Shown here: positions 36,479 through 43,542 of the stretch, one piece after another
Numbering within the stretch: position 1 is the first letter of the stretch
Layout: each line of letters begins with the position of its first letter
DNA from: Pirellulales bacterium
GTDB lineage: Bacteria > Planctomycetota > Planctomycetia > Pirellulales > Thermoguttaceae
NCBI GenBank assembly: GCA_016931995.1
Contig: JAFGDS010000099.1
Coordinates: 1 to 63,896 of the forward strand
Length of the DNA: 63,896 nt
Direction of reading: 5' to 3'
Notes under the pieces: generated by a model
The model's database searches: none
Told to the model about the DNA's origin: nothing
The model's input: only the letters and a program-made list of their open reading frames with translations
Made by a program: the position numbers and the translations under genes

Positions 36479-37228
36479 TCACCCGTACCGCACCCAAAGC
36501 AGTATGAGTCCATGCGGTGGCGCGGTGGGTCCGGCGGCCGCGCGGTCGGTGGCTTCGAGGACGTGGCGGACCCAGTCCGGCTCGCGGGCGCCGCGGCCCA
36601 CCTCGACGAGCGTGCCGACAATGGCGCGGACCATGTTGTAGAGAAACCCGTCGGCTTCAACCTCGATCCGGATCCAGTCGCCCTGCCCTGCCCCGGTCCG
36701 CTCGACGAGAATGTCGCGGATGGTGCGGACGCTGGTTGCGCGGGGGGCCCCGCTCGACTCGAAGCTCCGGAAGTCGTGCCGGCCCAGGAGCGACTGGGCC
36801 GCTTGGCGCATCGCGTCGTCGTCCAGCCGCGAGGGATAGTGCCACGAGTAGGCCCGGGCGAAGACGTCGCGCACGGGGCCATCGTGGATCACATAGCGGT
36901 AGCGTTTGGCCACGGCGTCGCGGATCGGATGAAAGTCCTCGGGCGCCTCGGCCACGTCGAGCACGGCGACGTCGCGGGGCAGCTCGGCGTTCAGGGCCCG
37001 CTGGAGCGTCGGCGCGTCGAGCCGGCAGGCGGCGCGGACGCTCGCCACCTGCCCGGCGGCATGCACGCCCGCGTCGGTCCGGCCGCTGGCCACCGCGCGG
37101 ACCGCCTCGCCGGTGATTCGCCCGATCGCGTCTTCGAGCACGCCCTGCACCGTCCTGGCGCCCGGCTGCGTCTGCCAGCCGGCGAAGTCCGTCCCGTCGT
37201 AGGCCAGGGTGAGCTTGAGGGTGCGCAT
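36479..37228 (-). CDS. truA: tRNA pseudouridine(38-40) synthase
   Basis: A 249-residue enzyme that isomerises uridines 38-40 in the tRNA anticodon arm. The ATG at 37228 (MRTLKLTLAYDGTDFAGWQT) fits family starts; an ATG at 37264 would add 12 residues. The catalytic Asp lies in ASGRTDAGVHA. 'HDFRSFESSGAP', 'RIEVEADGFLYNMVRAIVGT' and the tail GPTAPPHGLILLWVRYG are conserved. The gene lies 57 bp downstream of the TIR pair. It holds a C-rich/G-rich motif run at about 36684 (TGAGQGDW). Confidence 0.95.
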   Translation of the reverse strand: MRTLKLTLAYDGTDFAGWQTQPGARTVQGVLEDAIGRITGEAVRAVASGRTDAGVHAAGQVASVRAACRLDAPTLQRALNAELPRDVAVLDVAEAPEDFHPIRDAVAKRYRYVIHDGPVRDVFARAYSWHYPSRLDDDAMRQAAQSLLGRHDFRSFESSGAPRATSVRTIRDILVERTGAGQGDWIRIEVEADGFLYNMVRAIVGTLVEVGRGAREPDWVRHVLEATDRAAAGPTAPPHGLILLWVRYG

Positions 37229-37285
37229 CGGCCGAGGAAAACCTTGCGGCTCTGAAACGGACAACGGCCCAGCGACGGGCTCACG

Positions 37286-37894
37286 TCATGCGCGGCGTCG
37301 GCGCAGCAGCCCTTTCATGCGCAAGAAGAAGAGTTCTCGGGCGAGTTGCCGCACAGGAACGTGCGTGCCGCCGCGAGCGTTGAATCGTTGGGCCAAATCC
37401 TCCATTGCCGCCGGATCCATCACGAGCTTGTCGACGGGCGTCCCCAACTCAGCATAGAGACGAGCAAGAAGCGCGCGATCTTCCTCGGAAAGACTCTTCT
37501 CGCTTTGCTTCACAGAATGCGCAAGATCGTCAATCCGTGAGACCGGATAGACTGAGGAATCCGAAAGATTCTGCAAATAGCCAGGCAGGCGGGAGCCAGC
37601 GGGGCCCGTGTTGACTACATAAATGGGTTTGTTCCACGCGAGGGCCGCACCCAACTCAACGCCCATGTTTGCGGACGTGACGTGGCGGGGATCGATCACC
37701 GCAACGACGACTTGGCTTTCGGCCATCGCACGCCGCAATACATCGCCGATAGATTCGCCGGGAGTCAACGCGGTTGCGGCGTTGAACACGCTAAGCCCTG
37801 CATTCCGCAGCGCGCGCTCCACCATCGCGCCCGGCTCTGCCTCCGCGAAGGAACACGACAGGAATACGTCATACATCGCCGTTTGAACCGTCAT
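37286..37894 (-). CDS. TIR-domain protein (second gene of a TIR pair)
   Basis: A 202-residue protein. The N-terminal 120 residues are TIR-like: strand A MYDVFLSCSFAEAE, 'MVERALRNAGLSVFNAATAL' as helix A and strand B, 'MAESQVVVAVIDPRHVTSAN', then MGVELGAALAWNKPIYVVNT. The Glu of GVELGAAL sits where the NADase glutamate lies in TIR enzymes. The C-terminal 80 residues, ending in a basic RRRRA, are helical and unrecognised. Its start overlaps the previous stop by 4 nt (ATGA), so the two are translationally coupled. TIR proteins in bacteria often cleave NAD or make signalling nucleotides in defence. A nucleoside deoxyribosyltransferase-like fold is an alternative. Confidence 0.78.
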   Translation of the reverse strand: MTVQTAMYDVFLSCSFAEAEPGAMVERALRNAGLSVFNAATALTPGESIGDVLRRAMAESQVVVAVIDPRHVTSANMGVELGAALAWNKPIYVVNTGPAGSRLPGYLQNLSDSSVYPVSRIDDLAHSVKQSEKSLSEEDRALLARLYAELGTPVDKLVMDPAAMEDLAQRFNARGGTHVPVRQLARELFFLRMKGLLRRRRA

Positions 37895-38337
37895 GGCACG
37901 TGCCTCTCGACGCGTCGTCTGAGCTCTCTCAGGTAGTCATCAAGATCATTTATCGGAATGGCTTTCTTCGAGGCGATCATATCCGGAATGGTATCGACGC
38001 CGACATGGCACAACACGGCTGTGATTCGCGAGCGTTGGCGTCTGCCCCAGGCCGCTCCCACTTCGAGCAACACCCACGGACGGCCGATCGAATCCGGCGT
38101 CAACAACACAACCATCTCGTTTGACCGAATGATCTCCTGACGAATACGCGCGGGGATGTCGTCGCCGCCGTCGATGTCGCGATCGTCCCGAAACGTGGCA
38201 GCGCCGCTCTGCTCGATCTTCTCGCAGAGCGTCTTGGCCAGCCACTTGTCCGCCGTCGCGTGACTGACGAATACGCGATACCGGCCCGATTCAATCGGTG
38301 GTGTCGTTCCCCGATGCTGGCGTCGCGGCTTCCCCAT
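37891..38337 (-). CDS. TIR-domain protein (first gene of a TIR pair)
   Basis: A 148-residue protein that is almost all TIR domain. 'YRVFVSHATADKWLAKTLCE' is strand A and helix A, 'SGAATFRDDRDIDGGDDIPA' covers the BB loop, RSNEMVVLLTPDSIGRPWVL strand C, and LLEVGAAWGRRQRSRITAVL contains the expected catalytic Glu after a Trp. The start at 38337 lies inside the likely transcription start region; an earlier ATG at 38409 lies upstream of the promoter and is unlikely. The second TIR gene overlaps its stop. No effector, sensor domain or transmembrane helix is attached. It may act as an NADase alone or as an activating partner of the second protein. Confidence 0.85.
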   Translation of the reverse strand: MGKPRRQHRGTTPPIESGRYRVFVSHATADKWLAKTLCEKIEQSGAATFRDDRDIDGGDDIPARIRQEIIRSNEMVVLLTPDSIGRPWVLLEVGAAWGRRQRSRITAVLCHVGVDTIPDMIASKKAIPINDLDDYLRELRRRVERHVP

Positions 38338-38346
38338 AACCGAAGT

Positions 38347-38375
38347 ATTGTACCCTCTTACGCCAGCGGGGTCAA
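38347..38375 (-). promoter_or_regulatory. Near-consensus promoter of the TIR pair
   Basis: Read on the minus strand, TTGACC (38375-38370), a 17-base spacer and TACAAT (38352-38347) form a good sigma70-type promoter. Transcription would begin about 3 bases before the ATG at 38337, which implies an almost leaderless message. Confidence 0.65.
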
Positions 38376-38439
38376 TTCGCACGGCTTGGGCGGGGGCGGG
38401 GCCCCCCAACGGCCCCGCGAAGGGCGACCGCGTTCCGGT

Positions 38440-39444
38440 CTAGCGTTTGGCCGCCAGCACTTCGGCAATCTGCACCGCGTTGGTGGCGGCGCCTTTGCGG
38501 AGGTTGTCGCTGACGCACCAGAAGGCCAGGCCGTTGGGGCTGGAGATGTCCTCGCGGATCCGCCCGATGAACACCTCGTCGCGCTCGTCGCAATTGATCG
38601 GCATCGGGTAGATCTTCTTGTCCAGATCGTCCATCACGACGATGCCGGGCGTGGCGGCGAAAAGCCGGCGGGCCTCGTCCACCGTGATCTTCTTCTCCGT
38701 CTCGACCAGGATGCTCTCGCTGTGGCAGTTTGTCACCGGCACGCGGACGCACGTGGGACAGACCTGAATCGTGTCGTCCTCGAACATCTTTTGCGTTTCG
38801 AGGACCATCTTCATTTCTTCCGACGTGTAGCCCTTGTGCTTCGGCGAGCCGATCTGCGGCATCACGTTGAAGGCGATCGGGTGGGCGAACAACTCGTACT
38901 GGAAGTCCTCGCCGGCGAGCTTCGCCCGGGTGCCCCGCTCCAGGTCGCGGCTGCCGGCCAGGCCCGCGCCGCTGGTGGCCTGATACGTGCTGACCACCAC
39001 GCGGCGGACGCGGCCGGCGTCGTGCAGCGGCTTCATCGCGAGGACCATTTGCGTGGTCGAACAGTTCGGGCTGGCGATGATACCCTGATGGCGGTCGATC
39101 GCGTGCGGGTTCACCTCGGGGATGACTAGCGGCACTTTGGGGTCCATCCGCCAATAGCCGCTTTCGTCCACCACGATGCAGCCCCGGCGGACGGCGTCGG
39201 GGATGAAGTCGCGGGCCACCTCATCCGGCGTGCTGCTGATGGCCAGTTCGACGCCGTCGAACGCCTCGGGCCGAAGCTCCTCGACCGTGTAGGTCTGGCC
39301 GGCGAACGTGAGCTGCGTGCCCGCCGAACGGCTCGACGCGAGGAATTTGAACGCGCCGGCCTGAAACGCGCGGGCTTCGAGCAGTTGGCGGATAATCGTT
39401 CCCACGGCGCCGGTGGCGCCTACGACGGCAACGGATTTGAACAC
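38440..39444 (-). CDS. asd: Aspartate-semialdehyde dehydrogenase
   Basis: A 334-residue enzyme that reduces aspartyl phosphate to aspartate semialdehyde for lysine, threonine, methionine and diaminopimelate synthesis. Translation probably starts at the GTG at 39444 (FKSVAVVGATGAVGTII, the Rossmann glycine loop), with GGGAG seven bases upstream; the ATG at 39519 would add 25 residues. The catalytic Cys is in ASPNCSTTQMV, the substrate site in QATSGAG and the active-site His in 'RVPVTNCHSESILVETEK'. The length and motifs fit the bacterial family. Confidence 0.95.
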   Translation of the reverse strand: MFKSVAVVGATGAVGTIIRQLLEARAFQAGAFKFLASSRSAGTQLTFAGQTYTVEELRPEAFDGVELAISSTPDEVARDFIPDAVRRGCIVVDESGYWRMDPKVPLVIPEVNPHAIDRHQGIIASPNCSTTQMVLAMKPLHDAGRVRRVVVSTYQATSGAGLAGSRDLERGTRAKLAGEDFQYELFAHPIAFNVMPQIGSPKHKGYTSEEMKMVLETQKMFEDDTIQVCPTCVRVPVTNCHSESILVETEKKITVDEARRLFAATPGIVVMDDLDKKIYPMPINCDERDEVFIGRIREDISSPNGLAFWCVSDNLRKGAATNAVQIAEVLAAKR

Positions 39445-39571
39445 GGAGGGGGCTCCCAGGGGATGGGTGGGCGAATGGTGGAAGGACGCATTATAAGCAG
39501 GAGGACGGTTGGGCAACAATGGTTCACCCCCCCTGCCCTGGCCTGGGGATAGGTGTCAACGTCGGGTCAAA

Positions 39572-39633
39572 GGGGGACAGTCCCGTTTTCACTGGCGCGA
39601 AAACTGGGGCAGTCCCCTGCCCTGCCCCGGTGG
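39572..39633. repeat. Composite intergenic repeat GGGGGACAGTCCC ... CCCCTGCCCTGCCCC
   Basis: Its block order matches 31355-31452. Another short relative (AGGGGACAGTCCCC) lies at 36016. It sits upstream of asd and downstream of the TIGR03000 gene. Confidence 0.65.
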
Positions 39634-39666
39634 CTGTCTTGCGTTGCGTGAGTCCAAGAAACAACG

Positions 39667-39699
39667 GGCCCCCGCGGGGGTCTCGCCGCCGCGGGGGCC
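39667..39699 (-). terminator. Strong hairpin after the TIGR03000 gene
   Basis: GGCCCCCGCGG pairs perfectly with CCGCGGGGGCC across an 11-base loop. On the minus strand it lies about 28 bases after the stop and is followed by GTTGTTTCTTGG, only a weak T-tract. Confidence 0.6.
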
Positions 39700-39726
39700 T
39701 GACTCTTGTCTCAAATCGGACAACGC

Positions 39727-40509
39727 TTACTGGCCCATGGCCACGTTGTTCACCGGCTGGCGGTTGAAGCCGAAGGCAACGCCCTCGCTGTCGCCGGCCA
39801 TCAGGTACACGGTCTGCGTCTCCTCGGCAATCCGGCCGTCGCGGACCAGCTCGGCGCGGACCTCGTACTTGTAAGTCAAGCCGGGCTCGAGGCCGTAGGA
39901 CACGTAGCGACGGCGGCTGCCGATGCTCTTTGTCTCCACGCCGTTAATGAAGACCTTCGCCTTGGCCGGCACCCAGATGGTCAGAAGACCGCTGTTGGCG
40001 GCCGACGGAGTCATCGTCGTCGGGAGAAGCGTGTCCGTGGGCGGCTCGGGCATCTGGACTGGCGGGGGCGCGTCCGGACCGGGCGCGGGAGCGGGCGCGG
40101 GCTTGGCCGCCTCGACCGAGCCTGGCGCCGGCGCCGGGGTGGGCTGCATCGCGCCGCCCTCGACGGGCATGGCCTGATCGCACGCGCTGACGACCGTGTC
40201 GCAGCACGAGGTGTAGCACGGGTCGCAGCAGATGTTCCATCCGCAGCCGCCGGCGTAGTACCAGCGATACGGCCCGAAGAGGAGCCGGCGCACCGGACCG
40301 GGCCGATAGCCCAGGTACCACCCGCCGCACGGATCGCAGCAGGAGGTATAGCAACACGAGGTGTAGCACGGCGTGTAACACGACGCGTACGAATAGGAAA
40401 CCGGCGAGCAGCAGCCCCACCACGTGGCCTCGGCCTGCGATGCCGTGAATCCCAGGGCCGCCACGGCGACCACGCCAACAAACAGGTATTTGTGATTCAA
40501 TCGGACCAT
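39727..40509 (-). CDS. Cys-rich exported protein with a TIGR03000 domain
   Basis: A 260-residue protein with a signal peptide (YLFVGVVAVAALGFTASQAEA). An N-terminal Cys/Tyr/Ser-rich stretch of about 90 residues follows (repeated CYTSCC and CCDPC), then a Pro/Ala linker. The C-terminal domain is TIGR03000: 'LLTIWVPAKAKVFINGVETK', 'RRRYVSYGLEPGLTYKYEVR' and ETQTVYLMAGD. This domain is largely confined to planctomycetes and has no known activity. The cysteine density suggests disulfide cross-linking in the proteinaceous envelope, which is inference. The gene stands alone, with a hairpin downstream. Confidence 0.88.
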   Translation of the reverse strand: MVRLNHKYLFVGVVAVAALGFTASQAEATWWGCCSPVSYSYASCYTPCYTSCCYTSCCDPCGGWYLGYRPGPVRRLLFGPYRWYYAGGCGWNICCDPCYTSCCDTVVSACDQAMPVEGGAMQPTPAPAPGSVEAAKPAPAPAPGPDAPPPVQMPEPPTDTLLPTTMTPSAANSGLLTIWVPAKAKVFINGVETKSIGSRRRYVSYGLEPGLTYKYEVRAELVRDGRIAEETQTVYLMAGDSEGVAFGFNRQPVNNVAMGQ

Positions 40510-40943
40510 GAAACGGTTGCTCCTTCTTCCAACAAGGGCTTTCTTGGGCCTCCCCTACGACCCTGTAACATACCAATCGTAGCACACAATTCAAGTAGGC
40601 TGGGCAGGTGGAGGTGAGCCCGTAAAGTGTAGCAAAAAAGGGAGATATGCCGGCGGGGCTTGCTCGTGGCGGCTCCGTGTGGCGAACGTCGGCCTTTTCC
40701 AAGCTTTCGGCTTGAAGCCAAGCCCCCCACGCGAGGAATACCCTGAGTCCTCGACCTTGTAGCACAGCCGCCCTCGGCTGTGCTGGGCAATGCACACAGC
40801 CGGGGGCGGCCGTGCCACGGGGCGCGACAGTCCTGGGGGATAGAGGAATAGGCGGATTGACCTGCCAACAGGTATAATCCATCGCTTGCGGCGGAATAAC
40901 CCTATCGGGGTATGAATACACGCGACCGCGCCGGCTTGCGCCC
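40510..40943. other. Divergent intergenic region with CAGCCG-type repeat
   Basis: No gene is seen. An inverted repeat (CACAGCCGCCCTCGGCTGTG, then GCACACAGCCGGGGGCGGCCGTGCC) spans about 40757-40825. TATAAT at 40873-40878 is a perfect -10 box for the RodA-like gene, but no well-spaced -35 box was found. Confidence 0.5.
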
Positions 40944-42101
40944 GTGACCGAGATCCTTTCCTGGGCAAGACGATTCTCCTGGCCGCTGGCGGGTTCGGCC
41001 ATCGCGTTGGTCGCTCTTGGGTGCGTGGGGATCCAGCACTACAGCGACTTCGTAGGGCTGGGACCGGGGATGCTCCGGCGACAGCTCGTTTGGGCGGGCC
41101 TGGGGCTGATCGTCATGGTCGGCGCGACGATGGTTTCCTACCGGCTGTTTTGCCGGTGGAGCTACGCGCTGTTCTTCGTGACGTTGGGATTGCTGGTGGC
41201 GGTGTACTTTTTCCCGCCGCTGAACAATGCGCGGCGGTGGATCCACATCGGTCCTTTCACGTTCCAGCCGTCGGAGCTGGCCAAGGTGGTCTACGTGCTG
41301 GCCCTGGCGCGGTACTTGATGTACCGGAGCGATCACCGACGTTTGCTTGGGTTGCTCGTGCCGCTGGGGCTCACCTTAGTGCCCGTGTTCCTGGTGCTCC
41401 GCGAGCCGGACCTGGGCACGGCGATGGTGTTTTTGCCGGTGTTTCTGGCCGTCGTGTTCGCGGCCGGGGCGCGGTGGCGCGATTTCCTGGTTTTGGTCCT
41501 GGCGGGCATGCTGGCCATGCCGGTGTTGTGGACGCAGATGAGCCGGGAGCAGCGTTCGCGGGTGACGTCGGTTTTGCACCAGACTGGTCCAACCGACGCG
41601 CCGCGCGACGACACGTTCCAGTTGCATCGGGCGAAGCAGATGTTGGCCCTGGGCGGCACGTGGGGGAGCTGGTGGACGGGCCCGACGGTCGAGGACCCGG
41701 CGGCGTACCGTTTGCCCGAGGCCCGCAGCGACTTCATCTTCTGCGTGCTGGGCGAGCGTTTTGGCCTGCCGGGGTTGGCGGTGGTGCTGCTGTTGTACGT
41801 GGTGATCGTATGGCGCGGCGCGATCATCGCCTCCGCGACGCGCGAGCCATTTGGGCGGCTGCTCGCGACCGGGGCGATGGCGCTGGTGGCCGTCGAGGTG
41901 GTGATCAACACGGCGATGACGGTTGGGCTGCTGCCGACGACCGGCCTGTCGCTGCCGCTGGTAAGCCACGGCGGCTCGGGTCTTGTGGCCCACGCGATGC
42001 TGCTGGGCCTGGTGCTCAACGTTGGGCTGCGGCCGAGTTACGAGGTGGCCGACGAGCCGTTCCGGTACGCCGTCGAGCGGCGCGGCCCAGGCCGCGCCTG
42101 A
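40944..42101 (+). CDS. SEDS-family peptidoglycan glycosyltransferase (RodA/FtsW)
   Basis: A 385-residue polytopic protein starting at GTG. About ten transmembrane helices and the family signatures 'FTFQPSELAKVVYVLALARY', VLREPDLGTAMVFLPV and LLPTTGLSLPLVSHGGSGLV are present. SEDS proteins polymerise lipid II into glycan strands with a partner class B penicillin-binding protein. No such partner is adjacent. RodA and FtsW cannot be separated by sequence reading alone. Its presence suggests peptidoglycan synthesis in this organism. Confidence 0.92.
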   Translation: MTEILSWARRFSWPLAGSAIALVALGCVGIQHYSDFVGLGPGMLRRQLVWAGLGLIVMVGATMVSYRLFCRWSYALFFVTLGLLVAVYFFPPLNNARRWIHIGPFTFQPSELAKVVYVLALARYLMYRSDHRRLLGLLVPLGLTLVPVFLVLREPDLGTAMVFLPVFLAVVFAAGARWRDFLVLVLAGMLAMPVLWTQMSREQRSRVTSVLHQTGPTDAPRDDTFQLHRAKQMLALGGTWGSWWTGPTVEDPAAYRLPEARSDFIFCVLGERFGLPGLAVVLLLYVVIVWRGAIIASATREPFGRLLATGAMALVAVEVVINTAMTVGLLPTTGLSLPLVSHGGSGLVAHAMLLGLVLNVGLRPSYEVADEPFRYAVERRGPGRA

Positions 42102-42323
42102 CGACGGGGCCGCGCCGCTGGCTTGTCCGGAGCGTCCAGGCGCCGGGGATGGCGCCGGTTGCGCGGATCGTGCGGGTTGTCTGGGGCTGCTGGGGCGCGG
42201 CCGTTTGCCCCGCTATCTCTCGTGGCGTAGGCTTGCCTAGGCGGGGCTTTCCGGAGCCCCAACGCGCATGCACGGGGTTTCTTGCGCATCCCTCATTTTC
42301 CTCGCTTGCGAGTGACCGGGCCG

Positions 42324-43268
42324 ATGACGACGCACCCATTCTCGGAGGTGGACCTGAAGAAAATCCTCAACGTGGGGCAGTTGCCGGCCATGCCGCAAAG
42401 CGCCGTGAGTCTCTTGAACTTGTCTCGCGATTCCAACAGCGGGCCCGCCGAGTACGCCATCGCGATCGAGGCCGACCCGGGCTTGACGGTGCAGATCCTG
42501 CGGTTCGTGAATTCGTCGTATTTCGGATTCCGCAACGAGATCTCCAACGTCCGGCAGGCGATCACGCTGGTGGGCGTGCGGACGATCAAAAATTTCGCGC
42601 TGTATAGCGCGGTGTTCAGCATGATTCCCAACCCGAAGTGCGGGCCGTTCGACCTGCGGAAGCTCTGGCAGGACTCATTGCGGCGCGGGCTGTTCGCGCG
42701 TCGGATGGGCAAGGTGTTGGGCATGCGCGAGGCGGAGGAACCCTTTGCCGCGGCGCTGTTGCAGGACATGGCCGTCCCGCTTCTGGCGAAGGAGGTGCCC
42801 GACGCCTACGCCACGCTCTTCGGCGCCCGGAGCGACGCGCAGAGCAAGATTCGCCTTTCGCGTCTGGAGGAGCACGTCTTTGGCTGGACCCACGCCGAGG
42901 CGGCGGGCATCGTTGCCCGGCAATGGGACCTGCCCGAGGCGTTCGCCGTCTTGATCGAGGATCATCTCAACGTGGAGTGTTGGGCGGCGCACGCCGACAG
43001 CGAGCCGGGCAAGCTGGCCGTGTCGCTCTCGGCGCTGTTGCCGACCACGGGCGACCCCGCCTGGCCCGAGTTCTCTCTGTTCGAGCGGCACTACCAGAAG
43101 GTAGTGCCCAGCGGCGGGCCCACCATCGACGAGATCCTGGCGGACGTGGATCGGGAATTCGCGGACTTCGCCCCCGTGTTGAAAATCGCTCTGACGAGCC
43201 AGACGCTCAGCGACCGTCTGCACGAGATCACCGGTCAGCCGGCCGCCGCGCCGGCGGCATCGGTCTAG
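42324..43268 (+). CDS. HDOD-domain signalling protein
   Basis: A 314-residue cytosolic protein. The ATG at 42324 is preferred over a TTG at 42282. The HDOD domain spans about residues 10-210: 'LPAMPQSAVSLLNLSRDSNS', 'EADPGLTVQILRFVNSSYFG' and FRNEISNVRQAITLVGVRTI. It is a helical relative of HD phosphohydrolases without the complete metal site. The C-terminal 100 residues are helical. HDOD proteins take part in bacterial signalling and DNA-related regulation, with no fixed substrate. The gene is 222 bp downstream of the SEDS gene in the same direction. Confidence 0.9.
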   Translation: MTTHPFSEVDLKKILNVGQLPAMPQSAVSLLNLSRDSNSGPAEYAIAIEADPGLTVQILRFVNSSYFGFRNEISNVRQAITLVGVRTIKNFALYSAVFSMIPNPKCGPFDLRKLWQDSLRRGLFARRMGKVLGMREAEEPFAAALLQDMAVPLLAKEVPDAYATLFGARSDAQSKIRLSRLEEHVFGWTHAEAAGIVARQWDLPEAFAVLIEDHLNVECWAAHADSEPGKLAVSLSALLPTTGDPAWPEFSLFERHYQKVVPSGGPTIDEILADVDREFADFAPVLKIALTSQTLSDRLHEITGQPAAAPAASV

Positions 43269-43542
43269 CGCGTCGTCCACGGAGTCCGTGGCGGCATTCT
43301 TTTTTGCGAAGCCGCAAGCGGCCGGTCGCGGCTTCGCAACGACAACCGATCGCCCAGAATTGTCCCCCTCCCCGGCTCGGCGGGAGGCTTGCCCCAGGCG
43401 CGAACCGCCCGCCGTCCACTTTTCATCCGGGGGGCAGACGCCGCCGCCCAGTGGCGGTACAATGGTTCCATTGCGTCCGCGCCCCGTTCGCGAGCCCTCG
43501 CCGGCCCGCTTTCGCCCTTGATTCGCAGAAGGAGCACCGAGC

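Noticed and set aside
37286-38337. Calling the TIR pair Thoeris.
   Set aside because: Thoeris needs a ThsA protein with SIR2 or related NAD-binding effector domains. None is encoded within about 5 kb on either side.
40857-40878. Promoter TTGACC ... TATAAT for the RodA-like gene.
   Set aside because: The spacer is only 10 bases, too short for a sigma70 promoter, so only the -10 box was recorded.
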